Assembly: GCA_046565765.1 (NCBI GenBank)
Contig: JBKHXX010000094.1
Span: forward strand, 200,722-264,721
DNA: 64,000 bases
Direction of reading: 5' to 3'
Origin: JBFMCT01 sp046565765
GTDB taxonomy: Bacteria > Actinomycetota > Acidimicrobiia > Acidimicrobiales > AC-14
Below, one piece after another: positions 40,043 through 49,218 of the stretch (within the stretch, counting starts at the first letter, position 1; each line of letters begins with the position of its first letter). Made by a program: the position numbers and the translations under genes. The notes under the pieces are model-generated. The model did no database searches and was not told the DNA's origin. It saw only the letters and a list, made by a program, of their open reading frames with translations.

Positions 40043-41236
40043 GTGGCTGGCCGGCGGGTGCTCCTGGTAGTCGCCGCCGCCGTGGCCGTCCTGGTGCCGG
40101 CGGCCCCGGCTCCGGCCGCCCCGGTGGTGGCCCCCGCGGGCTGGGCGGTCGCCACATCGGAGGCGCTGGCGCCGGGCGTCGAGCACGCCGTGCTCCGCCG
40201 CAGCGACCCCGCCCAGGAGGTCCACGTCGCCCGCCTGGCCGCCGGGTCGGGCACCCGGTTGGCACCCGTGCCGGCCGGGAGCGGCCTGGGCGCCCTGGAG
40301 CGCACCAGCGCCCTGTGCGCCCGGGTCAACTGCGTGGTGGCGGTCAACGGCGACTTCTGGGACGCCAACGCCCGGCCCGTGGGGGCGCTGGTGGCGGGCG
40401 GCGAGCTGCTCACCACCCCGGCCCTTGCCCACGTCCATCTCACGTTCGGCGGCGACGGCTCGCCTGCGCTCCGCCACGGGCTGGCCTGGTCGGCCACGGT
40501 CGCCACCCTCGACGGGCACCGCCTGGCTGCCGGCGCCGTCAACCGCCCGACCGGTGGGGACGGGGTGACCATCTACACCCGCCGCTGGGGCCCCACCACC
40601 GGCACCCCGGCCGGCACCGCCGAAGTGTCCCTCGACCTGGTGCTGCCGTCCCCGTCCGCCCTCCCCACCGGCACCAGCGCGGTTCGGGCCGGCCCCGCGA
40701 CGACCGCCGGCAACACCGCCATCGGCCCCAACCAGGTCGTTGTGGCGGGGACGGGTTCGGGTGCCGCCGCCGTCTCGGCCCTGGCCGCCCGTGCCGCCGG
40801 CTTCCTCGGCGGGCTGGGCACGCTGACCGTCGACCTGGCCGGGGTGCAGGCCGCCATCGGGGGGTCACCCCTCCTGCTCCACAACGGCTCCGTCGCCTAC
40901 CCCGCCGACAACCCCGACGCCTTCACCCAGGACCGCCACGCCCGCACCCTGGTGGGCGTGACGGGCACGGGCGAGCTGCTTCTGGTCACCGTCGACGCCA
41001 CCGACACCAGCGCCGGCATGTCCCTCCGCGAGGCGTCGGAGCTGATGAGCGGGCTGGGCGCGGCCCATGCCATGAACCTCGACGGCGGCGGGTCCACGAC
41101 CTTCGTCACCGCCGGCCAGGTCCGCAACCGACCGGCGCACGGCGAGCGCCCGGTCGTCTCCGCCCTCGCCCTGCTGCCCCAGCCGGCCGACCCGCTGGCC
41201 GCCCTCCTCGACTCCCTCCTGGGAGGGCGGAGCTAG
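40043..41236 (+). CDS. Phosphodiester glycosidase (NAGPA-like) family secreted protein
   Basis: 397 residues: signal peptide (cut near APAAPVV) and a NAGPA/DUF2233 domain. Conserved marks are VVAVNGDFWDANARPVG (the N-G-D-F motif), LLLHNGSVAYPADNPDAFTQDRHARTLVGV, the D-x-T-D-x-S-A-G-M-S-L-x-E segment, and NLDGGGSTTFV near the C-terminus. The family includes the enzyme that uncovers mannose-6-phosphate; bacterial members act on wall or exopolysaccharide phosphodiesters. Divergent from the FG-GAP gene, and possibly acting on the same glycan. Confidence 0.83.
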   Translation: MAGRRVLLVVAAAVAVLVPAAPAPAAPVVAPAGWAVATSEALAPGVEHAVLRRSDPAQEVHVARLAAGSGTRLAPVPAGSGLGALERTSALCARVNCVVAVNGDFWDANARPVGALVAGGELLTTPALAHVHLTFGGDGSPALRHGLAWSATVATLDGHRLAAGAVNRPTGGDGVTIYTRRWGPTTGTPAGTAEVSLDLVLPSPSALPTGTSAVRAGPATTAGNTAIGPNQVVVAGTGSGAAAVSALAARAAGFLGGLGTLTVDLAGVQAAIGGSPLLLHNGSVAYPADNPDAFTQDRHARTLVGVTGTGELLLVTVDATDTSAGMSLREASELMSGLGAAHAMNLDGGGSTTFVTAGQVRNRPAHGERPVVSALALLPQPADPLAALLDSLLGGRS

Positions 41237-42777
41237 CGCCGGACGGAGACCACGGTGTCGCGCCCCGCCGCCTTGGCCTGGTACATCGCCTCGTCGGCGG
41301 CCCGGATGAGCTCTGCGGGCGTGCTCCCGTCCTCGGGGAACACGGCCACGCCGATCGACAGCGTCGTGGGCGCCTCGGCTCGCTGGAGGCGATGGTCGAG
41401 CCGGCGGACCACCTGGCGGACGTGCTCGGCCTCCTCGGTGGCGACCGCTCGGGACGAGTCGGGGAGCACGATCAGGAACTCGTCGCCGCCCAGCCGGCAG
41501 ACGGTGTCCACCCCCCGGACGTTGGCCTTCAGGGTGAGGGCGATCGAGCGCAGCACGTCGTCGCCCGCCCCGTGGCCCAGCTTGTCGTTGACGCTCTTGA
41601 AGTTGTCCACGTCGACGATCACGATCCCCACGGACTGCCCTGTGCGCGTCGCCCGCCGGATCTCCCGATCGAGCTGGTCCTCCATGTAGCGGCGGTTGTA
41701 GAGGCCGGTCAGCGGGTCGGACAGCGACTGGTGGCGGAGCGTCTCGCGCAGGTTGAGGTTGGCCAGTGCCAGCGACAGCTGCTCGGCCACGGTCATGGCC
41801 AGCGTCCGCACCGAGTCCAGCGACTTGGCCCGGCCATCATCGCCGGGCGCCCCCAGGAGCAGGTGCAGGAGGCCGAACGCCTCTCCCTGGGCCATCATCG
41901 GCACGCACACGTAGCCCCGCTCGGGCGGTTGGAGGACGTGGGAGCAGGTGGGCGCCTCGTCGGCTCCCTCCACCGCGTAGACCCGGGCCCGCCGCAGCGC
42001 CCAGCACTCCTCCCGGACCAGGACCACCGCGCCCTCCACCGACGCGCCCCAGGTCGCGGCCGTCTCGAAGACCCCCGGCGTGGCCGAGGCGGTGAGCACC
42101 ATGCCCGAGTCGTTGGGGAAGAGGCGCCGCCCGTACCGGGAGATCACCTGGTGGGCCTCCTCGTGGGTGAGGCAGCTCTGGAGGAGGTCGCCCATCTCGT
42201 TGACGAGCGTCATCTCCCGGTCGTGCTGTTCGAGCTCGTGGACCGAGGCGGTGAGGCGGGCGTAGGCGTCCTGGAGGGCCTGGGCCGCCCGCTTGCGCTC
42301 GGTCACGTCCCGGATGGCCACCGAGACCACCCGCCCCCGGTCGGTCTCCAGGGGGCTCAGGCTGATGTCGACGGGGACCTCGGTGCCGTCCTTGCGCCGC
42401 AGCGTGAGGTCCAGGCCGGCGCCCATCGGGCGGGTCCGCGGGTCCCTGAAGTAGAACGAGCGGTGCGAGGGGTGGGCGGCGCGGGCCCGGTCGGGCACCA
42501 GCACCTCCACGGGCTGGCCCAGCAGCTCCGACCGCAGGTACCCGAACAGGAGCTCGGCCTGGCGGTTGACGAGCTCGATGGTGCCGTGGCGGTCCACCAC
42601 CACGATGGCGTCGGGTGCTGATTCCACCAGGTCCTCGAAGTAGGCCTCCTGCGAGTGGGGCCGCTCGACGGGCGCCGGCGCGGCGGCGGGGGGCGGTGCG
42701 CCCTGGGCCGCGGCAAGGGCCAGGTGCGATGCGCCGGCGTTGGACACCGGTTCGGGCGAGCCCCCTCGCACAGTCAT
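41233..42777 (-). CDS. PAS-GAF-GGDEF diguanylate cyclase
   Basis: 514 residues. PAS domain (about 45-165, VESAPDAIVVVDRHGTIELVN), then a GAF-like domain (about 190-340) and a GGDEF domain (DPLTGLYNRRYMEDQL; catalytic GGDEF). The inhibitory I-site RGVD is five residues before GGDEF, so product inhibition by c-di-GMP is expected. Soluble, as there is no transmembrane segment. It senses a ligand through PAS/GAF and makes c-di-GMP. Its promoter faces the metal box, leaving 109 bases between the starts. Confidence 0.9.
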   Translation of the reverse strand: MTVRGGSPEPVSNAGASHLALAAAQGAPPPAAAPAPVERPHSQEAYFEDLVESAPDAIVVVDRHGTIELVNRQAELLFGYLRSELLGQPVEVLVPDRARAAHPSHRSFYFRDPRTRPMGAGLDLTLRRKDGTEVPVDISLSPLETDRGRVVSVAIRDVTERKRAAQALQDAYARLTASVHELEQHDREMTLVNEMGDLLQSCLTHEEAHQVISRYGRRLFPNDSGMVLTASATPGVFETAATWGASVEGAVVLVREECWALRRARVYAVEGADEAPTCSHVLQPPERGYVCVPMMAQGEAFGLLHLLLGAPGDDGRAKSLDSVRTLAMTVAEQLSLALANLNLRETLRHQSLSDPLTGLYNRRYMEDQLDREIRRATRTGQSVGIVIVDVDNFKSVNDKLGHGAGDDVLRSIALTLKANVRGVDTVCRLGGDEFLIVLPDSSRAVATEEAEHVRQVVRRLDHRLQRAEAPTTLSIGVAVFPEDGSTPAELIRAADEAMYQAKAAGRDTVVSVRR

Positions 42778-42842
42778 GGCCCTTCAATGGTCGGCATTCC
42801 GCCAGCCGATCTGAAGGGGTGCATGGCCGCTCGCCCGGCGGC

Positions 42843-42862
42843 TATACTGATAACTATTATCA
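42843..42862 (+). promoter_or_regulatory. Zur/Fur-type box overlapping a -10 element
   Basis: The inverted repeat TGATAA-CTA-TTATCA (42848-42862) is perfect and AT-rich in very GC-rich DNA, and matches the core of Zur/Fur boxes (TGATAATNATTATCA type). TATACT (42843-42848) at its left edge is a good -10. It would repress the COG0523-like/WD40 operon when zinc is plentiful. Confidence 0.65.
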
Positions 42863-42886
42863 TTCAAGGCGGGCGAAAGGACGGCC

Positions 42887-43849
42887 ATGGATCAGCAGGT
42901 AGGGCTCACCGCACTGTTCGGGGCCGGCGGCCGTGCCACCGAGGACGCGCTGCGGCTCCTGGCCCGGAACACCGGCGGCGTCACCGCCGTGGTGCCGCAA
43001 CAGGCGCCGGTGCCCGCGGGGCTGCCATGGGTCCGTACGGTCGAGGCGGTGGCCGAGCGCAGCCTCGGCTGCCCCTGCTGCGCGGTGCGGCTCGACCTGC
43101 ATCGCGCCCTGGGGCGGCTCCTGGGCCACCGGCGGCCACCGGCGGGCATCGTCGTCGTGGGAACCGCGGTGACCGACCCCGGGCCGGTGCTGGCGACCCT
43201 CCTGTGCGACCCCCTGCTGGCCCGCCGGACCCGGCTCGACGCGACCGTGTGGGCGCTGGACGGCCCGGAGGCGGCCGTGCGGGTGGCGACCGGCGACGGC
43301 CTGGCCGCCACCGGCGAGGAGGCTGAACAGCTGGCGCTGGCCGATGCGGTGCTCCTCACCGGAATGGGCAGGCTCACGCCGTCGGCTCGCCTGGCCGTCG
43401 AGCGGGCGGTGCGGGCGGCCAACCCGGTCGCCACGGTGGTCATCGGGGACGAGGGCGACGTTCCCGCCTCCTGGCCACAGGGCACGGACGCTTACAGCCT
43501 CGAGGCGGTGGCGGCCCGCCTCGACGGGCTGGCCGGCCCGGATGCCGGGGGTGACGGCGTCCTGCTCGTCGACCTCGAAGGCCATGCCGACGTCGCCGGC
43601 ATCCAGGCGTGGCTCCAGCAACTCGTCCGCAGCCACGCCGCCGACCTGCTCAGGCTCCAGGTGGTGTGCTCGCTGCCGGGACGCAGCGAGCGGTGGGCGT
43701 GCTCGGCGGTCCGGTCGTTCTGCACGACCGGGATGGTGGGGCCCCCGCCCGACGGTCGAAGCCGCATCCGGATGCTGGCCGTGGCCCGGAACCTGTCGGT
43801 CGGCCAGCTCACGGCGTCGCTCCGCCATGCGTTCGACGGGCGGCCGTGA
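42887..43849 (+). CDS. COG0523 (CobW/ZNG)-like protein lacking GTPase motifs
   Basis: 320 residues. COG0523 landmarks: Gly61-Cys-Pro-Cys-Cys65 (the G-C-x-C-C metal motif) followed by R-x-D-L, IVVVGTAVTDPGPVLATLL (where active proteins have the T-T-G-L-A-D-P region), and a CobW_C-like domain from about 230. The nucleotide-binding motifs are gone: Walker A reads LFGAGGRATED instead of G-x4-GKT, and LLTGMGRL replaces the (N/T)KxD motif. It looks like a metal-binding pseudo-GTPase. RBS AAAGGA precedes ATG; it sits behind a Zur-like box and overlaps the WD40 gene. Confidence 0.75.
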   Translation: MDQQVGLTALFGAGGRATEDALRLLARNTGGVTAVVPQQAPVPAGLPWVRTVEAVAERSLGCPCCAVRLDLHRALGRLLGHRRPPAGIVVVGTAVTDPGPVLATLLCDPLLARRTRLDATVWALDGPEAAVRVATGDGLAATGEEAEQLALADAVLLTGMGRLTPSARLAVERAVRAANPVATVVIGDEGDVPASWPQGTDAYSLEAVAARLDGLAGPDAGGDGVLLVDLEGHADVAGIQAWLQQLVRSHAADLLRLQVVCSLPGRSERWACSAVRSFCTTGMVGPPPDGRSRIRMLAVARNLSVGQLTASLRHAFDGRP

Positions 43850-44883
43850 TCGTCGGCGGCCACGTGTTCCCGCCCCGGGTGCGGCTCGCGCCGGTGGGAG
43901 CACTCGAGGAGGCGGTGAGCGCGCTGGCGTGGTCGCCGGCGGGCGACGTGCTCGCCGCCGGGTCCCTGGGCGGCGAAGTGCTGCTCGTCCGACCGGCGGC
44001 GACGCGTCCCGTCGCGACGTTCGACGTGGCCGCGGCGGTGGTGGCCGTGGCCTGGTCCCCGGCGGGTGACGTCCTGGCCGTCGGTGCGGAGGACGGCAGC
44101 GTCGTGCTGTGGCGTGAGGGGATGCCCCTCCTCCAGGCGCCTGTCGGTGCCACCGTGGACGACCTGGCCTGGGGTGCCGACGGTCTGCTCGCCGTGGGGT
44201 CCGGGGACCGGCTCCTCGTCCTGTCGGCGCTGGGGCTTGCCGTCGACGGCTGCACGGTTCCCGCCGGCGCGGCCGGCGCCGTGCGGTGGGACGGCGGCGG
44301 GCGCCCGATCGTCGCCGCCGGCGTCGGCGGGGTCACCGAGCATCCTCTGCCCTTCGGTTCGGAGGCGCCGACGCTCTGGGAGGGGGCCGCCGTCGCCGCC
44401 CTGGCCTGGGAGCCGGGCCGGGCCGCGGTGGCGGCGGGGACCATGGGGGGCGACGTCGAGCTCCTCTTCCTGGGCTCCGGGGAGCGCGCCGGGGTGACCA
44501 CCGGTCGGGGGCCTGTGGACGCCCTGGCGTGGTCGGCACGGTCGCAGCTGGTCGCAGTGGCCGTCGACGGCGCCCTGCGGACGTGGTCGGTCGACCCCGA
44601 CCGGCGTTCGCTCTCGGCGATGCCCACCCTGCGAGGCCACGACGACTGGGTCACCGCCCTCGACTTCTCCCCGTGCGGTCCGCTCCTGGCCAGCGTCGGG
44701 CTCGACGGGCGCCTGGTGCTGTGGGACCCGCGGGACACGCCCGACCCCCTGGAGCGGGTGGCCGTCTGCGGGGAGCTGTCGGTCCTGGCGTGGAGCCATG
44801 ACGGCCGCTCGGTGGCGGTGGGAGGCCCGAGCGGCGACGTGGTCCTCGTGGACTGCTCGCCCATGCTCGGCCTCGGCGGCTGA
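43846..44883 (+). CDS. WD40-repeat beta-propeller protein
   Basis: 345 residues consisting almost entirely of about seven to eight WD40-like blades: repeated AWSPAGDVLAVGAEDGSVVLW and related LAW-S-x-D-G-x-x-V-A-V-G patterns; the last strands VLWD and LVD close the ring. There is no signal peptide, so it is cytosolic. GTG 43846 overlaps the stop of the COG0523-like gene (GTGA), so the two should be made together and may interact. A scaffold in metal homeostasis is inferred from the shared metal-type promoter. Confidence 0.82.
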   Translation: MIVGGHVFPPRVRLAPVGALEEAVSALAWSPAGDVLAAGSLGGEVLLVRPAATRPVATFDVAAAVVAVAWSPAGDVLAVGAEDGSVVLWREGMPLLQAPVGATVDDLAWGADGLLAVGSGDRLLVLSALGLAVDGCTVPAGAAGAVRWDGGGRPIVAAGVGGVTEHPLPFGSEAPTLWEGAAVAALAWEPGRAAVAAGTMGGDVELLFLGSGERAGVTTGRGPVDALAWSARSQLVAVAVDGALRTWSVDPDRRSLSAMPTLRGHDDWVTALDFSPCGPLLASVGLDGRLVLWDPRDTPDPLERVAVCGELSVLAWSHDGRSVAVGGPSGDVVLVDCSPMLGLGG

Positions 44884-44901
44884 GCCGCGCACCCGCCGCG
44901 G

Positions 44902-45768
44902 TCAGCCCTTGACGGCGCCCATGGTGAAGCCGGCGATGAACCGTTTCAGGAACGCGTTGAAGACCAGGGCGATGGGGATGGCCACGAGGAGGGTGGCGGC
45001 CTGGAGCGACTGCCAGAAGAACACGTCGCCCCGCACCAGCTCGGTGGGGACGCCCACGCTGATCGTCTTCTGGCTGGTCTGGGACACGAAGGCCAGCGCG
45101 TAGATGAACTCGCTCGCCGCCAGGGTGGCCGAGAACACGACCACGGCGATCATCCCCGGGAACGACAGGGGCAGCACCGTCCGCACGAACGCGCCCAGCC
45201 GGCTGTAACCGTCCACCATGGCCTGCTCCTCGATGTCCCTGGGTATCCCCTTGAAGAACCCCATGAGCAGCCACACCGACACGGGGATGGTGATCGTGGG
45301 GTAGAGCACGACCAGGGCCCAGCGGGAGTCCTGGAGGCCGAGGTAGGACACGACCCGTGACAGGGAGATGAACAGCAGCGAGGGCGGGATCAGGTAGACG
45401 AGGAAGATGGCGATCCCCATGGCTCCCGCCCAGCGCAGGTTGAGCCGGGCCAGGCAGTAGGCCGCCGGCAGGCTGGCCACCAGGGTGATGAGCACCACCA
45501 GCACGGCCACCACCAGGGTGTTGGACACGAAGGTGCCGAAGGCGGTGCGCTCGAACAGCAGCCGCACGTGCTCCATGGTCGGCTCGATGTTGAAGACAAA
45601 CGGGTTGTTGTCCCGGTTGTACAGGTCCTGGTCGGCCTTGAAGGCGGTGATGAGGGCCCAGGCGAACGGGAAGGCGGCGAACAGGGTGAAGGCGACGACC
45701 AGGGCGTAGAGGCCCACCCGGGCCCGCCGCCTCCGCCTCCGCCACCGCTGCTGCTGCTCGGTGGCCAC
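44902..45768 (-). CDS. Carbohydrate ABC importer permease (MalG-like)
   Basis: 288 residues, six helices; N-terminal basic stretch, then VGLYALVVAFTLFAAFPFAWALITAFK, and the coupling motif EEQAMVDGYSRLGAFVRTVLPLS (EAA loop). The C-terminus AFLKRFIAGFTMGAVKG is typical of MalG/ThuG-type permeases. It forms the channel with the MalF-like protein encoded directly upstream. GTG 45768 abuts the MalF stop. Confidence 0.9.
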   Translation of the reverse strand: MATEQQQRWRRRRRRARVGLYALVVAFTLFAAFPFAWALITAFKADQDLYNRDNNPFVFNIEPTMEHVRLLFERTAFGTFVSNTLVVAVLVVLITLVASLPAAYCLARLNLRWAGAMGIAIFLVYLIPPSLLFISLSRVVSYLGLQDSRWALVVLYPTITIPVSVWLLMGFFKGIPRDIEEQAMVDGYSRLGAFVRTVLPLSFPGMIAVVVFSATLAASEFIYALAFVSQTSQKTISVGVPTELVRGDVFFWQSLQAATLLVAIPIALVFNAFLKRFIAGFTMGAVKG

Positions 45769-46704
45769 CTACATCACCTCCATCCGCCGCACCGAGCGGA
45801 GGATCAGGACGGCCATGGCCAGGAGGAGGGGGAACAGGAACAGGGCCACCGCCGCCCCCTGGGCCAGGTCGCCGCCCGTGATCCCCCGGAAGAAGGCCCA
45901 GGTGGGGAGGATCTGGGTGGCGTCCACCGGCCCGCCCCGGGTGAGGACGAACACCACGCTCATGTCGGTGAACACCAGCACGGCCCCGAACAGGGTGGCC
46001 ACCGCGGTGATGGGCAGGGTCAGCGGGATGGTGATCTCGAACAGCTTCCGCCAGTACCCGGCGCCGTCCACGTCGGCGGCGTCGTTGATGTCCTGAGGGA
46101 TGGCGGCCAGGCCGGCCATGATGATCACCGCGGCCAGCGGGACGATCCGCCACACCTGCACGGCGATCACCGACGCCTTGGCCAGGGTGGCGTTCCCCAG
46201 CCAGTGCAGGTTGCCATCCAGCAGCCCCAGCCAGCGCAGGACCCAGTCGATGGGGCTGAACAGCGAGTCGAGCATCCACAGCCAGGCGATGGCGGCCAGC
46301 GAGACCGGGGTCGTCCAGGGCAGCAGCACGAGGAACCGCACCAGCCACTTGCCCCGGAAGTCGGCGGTCAGGACCAGGGCCAGCATCTTGCCGAGGACCA
46401 GGACGAGGGCCATGGTCACCCCGGTGATGAACAGGCTGTTGACCAGCGACCGGCGGAAGACCGGGTCGTCCAGCACGGCCCGGAAGTTGCGCAGCCCCAC
46501 GAAGTCATAGCTGGGGTCGCCCACCGTCACGTCGCTCAGGCTGTAGGCAATGGCCAGGAAGAAGGGGACAGCCACCAGGGCCACGATGTAGACCACCGAC
46601 GGCAGCAGCATCAGGGGCCCCAGCACCCCGTCGCGGTCGAAGAGGTACCTCCGCCGGCGGCGGGCGGGGGCGGCAGCCGGTGCGGCGGGCGTGGCGGCTG
46701 CCAT
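45769..46704 (-). CDS. Carbohydrate ABC importer permease (MalF-like)
   Basis: 311 residues. Ala/Pro start, then six helices from GPLMLLPSVVYIVALVAVPFFLAIAYS; EAA loop DINDAADVDGAGYWRKLFEITIPLTLP; the N-terminal half resembles MalF/UgpA. Partner of the MalG-like permease. ATG 46704 overlaps the ATPase stop (ATGA), and the four genes form one operon for a complete sugar importer. Confidence 0.9.
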   Translation of the reverse strand: MAAATPAAPAAAPARRRRRYLFDRDGVLGPLMLLPSVVYIVALVAVPFFLAIAYSLSDVTVGDPSYDFVGLRNFRAVLDDPVFRRSLVNSLFITGVTMALVLVLGKMLALVLTADFRGKWLVRFLVLLPWTTPVSLAAIAWLWMLDSLFSPIDWVLRWLGLLDGNLHWLGNATLAKASVIAVQVWRIVPLAAVIIMAGLAAIPQDINDAADVDGAGYWRKLFEITIPLTLPITAVATLFGAVLVFTDMSVVFVLTRGGPVDATQILPTWAFFRGITGGDLAQGAAVALFLFPLLLAMAVLILRSVRRMEVM

Positions 46705-47741
46705 CAGAGCTGGGGACGGGGCGCCCGCAGGCCGGTCGTGTCGTCGAAGAACCGCAGGTCGGCGCCCCTGATGATGAACTCCGACGTCTCGTCCACCGGC
46801 ACGTCGACGGACACGGTGGCGGGCAGCATGGCGATCACCCGGGTGTCCTCGCCCAGGCCGGTCACGGTGCCGACCAGGTGGCGCTCGGAGCCGAGGTACT
46901 CCACCCGGTGGACGGCGAAGGGCACCGTCACCGCCCCCTCGTCGGGCTCCACCACCCCCTTGGGCAGTAGGCTCTCGGGCCGGAAGCCCACGGTGACGTC
47001 CTCCCGCTTCACCATGTTCATGGGAGGCGAGCCCAGGAAGGTGGCCACGAACGTGTCGGCGGGGTCGTGGTACACGTCGTGCGGGGTGCCGAGCTGGCGG
47101 ATCTTGCCCTCGGACATGACCGCGATCCGGTCGCCCAGCCCCATGGCCTCCACCTGGTCGTGGGTGACGTAGATCGTCGTCGTGCCCACCCGGTCCTGGA
47201 ACTGCTTGAGGTCGTCGCGAGCGGCCGCCCGCAGCTTGGCATCCAGGTTCGACAGGGGCTCGTCGAGCAGGAACACGTCGGGCTCCCGCACGAGGGCCCG
47301 GGCCAGCGCCACCCGCTGGCGCTCGCCGCCCGAGAGGTGGCGGGGCCGGCGGCCCAGCAGCCGGGTGATGCCCAGCAGCTCGGCCGCCCACTCCACCTTC
47401 TTGGCCCGCTCCGCGGGGTCCATGCCCGCCGCCTTGAGCGGGAACTCGATGTTCTTGCGGGCCGACTTGTGGGGGTAGAGGGCGTAGCTCTGGAACACCA
47501 TGGCGATGCGCCGGGCCCGGGGGGGAAGGCCCACCATCGACTCGCCCCCGATCAGCACCTCGCCCGACGTGGGCTGCTCCAGGCCCGCGATCAGCCGCAG
47601 GAGGGTCGTCTTGCCGCAGCCCGACGGCCCGAGGAGCACGAGGTACTCGCCCTCGGTGGTGGCCAGGTCGAGGTCGTCGACGGCGGGGGTGGCGTTCCCC
47701 TCGAACTTCTTGGTGAGGTGGCGGACCTCGACGATCGCCAT
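46704..47741 (-). CDS. Sugar ABC importer ATPase (UgpC/MsmK family)
   Basis: 345 residues. Walker A GPSGCGKTT, Q-loop FQSYALYPH, signature LSGGERQRVALARA, Walker B FLLDEPLSNLD, H-loop VTHDQ, followed by a TOBE-type regulatory domain (VTVGFRPESL onward, about 240-345). Many actinobacteria share one MsmK ATPase between importers; this operon carries its own copy. It begins ten bases after the binding-protein stop. Confidence 0.92.
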   Translation of the reverse strand: MAIVEVRHLTKKFEGNATPAVDDLDLATTEGEYLVLLGPSGCGKTTLLRLIAGLEQPTSGEVLIGGESMVGLPPRARRIAMVFQSYALYPHKSARKNIEFPLKAAGMDPAERAKKVEWAAELLGITRLLGRRPRHLSGGERQRVALARALVREPDVFLLDEPLSNLDAKLRAAARDDLKQFQDRVGTTTIYVTHDQVEAMGLGDRIAVMSEGKIRQLGTPHDVYHDPADTFVATFLGSPPMNMVKREDVTVGFRPESLLPKGVVEPDEGAVTVPFAVHRVEYLGSERHLVGTVTGLGEDTRVIAMLPATVSVDVPVDETSEFIIRGADLRFFDDTTGLRAPRPQL

Positions 47742-47750
47742 GCCGTCTGG

Positions 47751-49154
47751 TTACCGGTTGCCGCCCACCAGGCCCCGTTGGCGCCAGCGCTCGAAGATGG
47801 GCTTGATCTGGTTCTCGGCGTCGACCACCGCGTCCCGGGGGCTCAGCTCGCCGGTGGCCGCCTTGGCCATCATCTTGGGTAGGATGAACGTGTCGAACAC
47901 CTCGCCGATGGCGGCGTTGGCCGGGCCGGGGTGGCCGACGGTGGTGCTCCACCGCTCGGCGTCCTTGAGGAAGGCCAGCTTGTTGGCCGGCTGGGAGCCG
48001 TAGGGGTCGTTGTCGAGCCAGCCGTCGAGCTGCGGCACCGTCTGCGGGAAGGCCGGGAACGTGTACAGCTCGCTGTTGTTGGTCGCCTGCGCGTAGTTCG
48101 CCACCAGGTGGAGGATGAACTCCTTGGCCGCGTCCGGGTTCCGGGCGTGGTTGGGGATGACGTAGATGGGGATGACGTGCTCGCTGGCCAGGCCCACGCC
48201 GCCGGGCCCCTTGAGGGGCGGCGTGAAGAACACGTCGGCGGCCACCTCGGGGTTGGCCGTCTGGGCGGTGCGGTAGGCCGAGATCGAGTTCAGGATGTAC
48301 GACAGGTTCCCGGCGATCAGGCCCTGGTTGTTGGACGCCGCGTTCCAGGCGAACACCTCGTCGGTCATCGTGGCCCGGAACAGGCGGGCCATGTAGTCGA
48401 CCGCCTCGATGGTCTGCGGTGAGTTGATGGTGACGTTCTCACGCTCGTCCTGCACCGAGCCGCCGAACGACCAGATGATGGCCCGGGCCGCCATGTTCGA
48501 GTCCAGCTCGTTGGACATGCCGATGCCCAGCTGCACGCCCCGCTCCCGGCGGATACGCCCGCCGAAGTCCAGCAGCTCCTGGTAGGTCGTCGGCCCGTTG
48601 GGCAGCCCCACCGGCTCCCACAGGCTCTTGCGGTAGTCGCCCGGGTCGGGCACCCACCCGTGGCAGAACCCGTAGAACTTGCGGGTCAAGGGGTTGTACG
48701 TGCTGCGGGTGCACAGGTCGATCTGGTTGCCGAACCGGCGTTCGGCCTCCTGGTTGATGTCGGTGAGGTCGAGCACGCTCGGCTCGAAGGCCGACGGCGG
48801 CGACAGGAACTCGATGAGGTCGTGGCCCTCCCGCCCCGCGATCTCGGCCGAGGCCCGGGCGGGGATGTCGGCCAGGTTGATGTGGTCGACGCTCACGTTG
48901 ACGCCGACCTGGCGGCCCCAGTCGGCGGCGAAGGGGTCGAACCACTGGTCGTGGCGGGGCACGAAGTGGCTCCATTGGAGGATCTTGAGGTCGCCCGAGA
49001 GCTGCCGGGTGGGCTCGACCAGCGTCGACGTGACGCCCGTCGCCCCCGGACTGTCTTCGTCCGCCGATCTCCCGCAGGCGGCCAGCAGGGTCATCCCCGC
49101 TGACATCTGGATGAAGCGGCGGCGCGAGATGCCGTACTGGCTGTTGTCCCCCAC
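47751..49154 (-). CDS. Tat-exported sugar-binding lipoprotein
   Basis: 467 residues. The N-terminus ISRRRFIQMSAGMTLLAAC has a twin-arginine motif and a lipobox (Cys27), so it is folded, Tat-exported and lipid-anchored. The rest is a type-1 extracellular solute-binding protein (ILQWSHFVP, PYGSQPANKLAFLKD, AFNAIGEVFDT-type C-terminus) for a carbohydrate or glycerol-phosphate-like ligand. GTG 49154 is eight bases after AGGAGG. First gene of the importer operon. Confidence 0.9.
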   Translation of the reverse strand: MGDNSQYGISRRRFIQMSAGMTLLAACGRSADEDSPGATGVTSTLVEPTRQLSGDLKILQWSHFVPRHDQWFDPFAADWGRQVGVNVSVDHINLADIPARASAEIAGREGHDLIEFLSPPSAFEPSVLDLTDINQEAERRFGNQIDLCTRSTYNPLTRKFYGFCHGWVPDPGDYRKSLWEPVGLPNGPTTYQELLDFGGRIRRERGVQLGIGMSNELDSNMAARAIIWSFGGSVQDERENVTINSPQTIEAVDYMARLFRATMTDEVFAWNAASNNQGLIAGNLSYILNSISAYRTAQTANPEVAADVFFTPPLKGPGGVGLASEHVIPIYVIPNHARNPDAAKEFILHLVANYAQATNNSELYTFPAFPQTVPQLDGWLDNDPYGSQPANKLAFLKDAERWSTTVGHPGPANAAIGEVFDTFILPKMMAKAATGELSPRDAVVDAENQIKPIFERWRQRGLVGGNR

Positions 49155-49218
49155 GAACTGGTCCTCCTGGGCTCCTACTCCTCCTCGAGCTGGCCGGCGA
49201 CGAAGGCTGCGGTCAGGG

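Noticed and set aside
42848..42862. The AT-rich inverted repeat as a DtxR/IdeR box
   Set aside because: The TTAGGTTAGSCTAACCTAA pattern is absent; TGATAA-N3-TTATCA fits Zur/Fur boxes.
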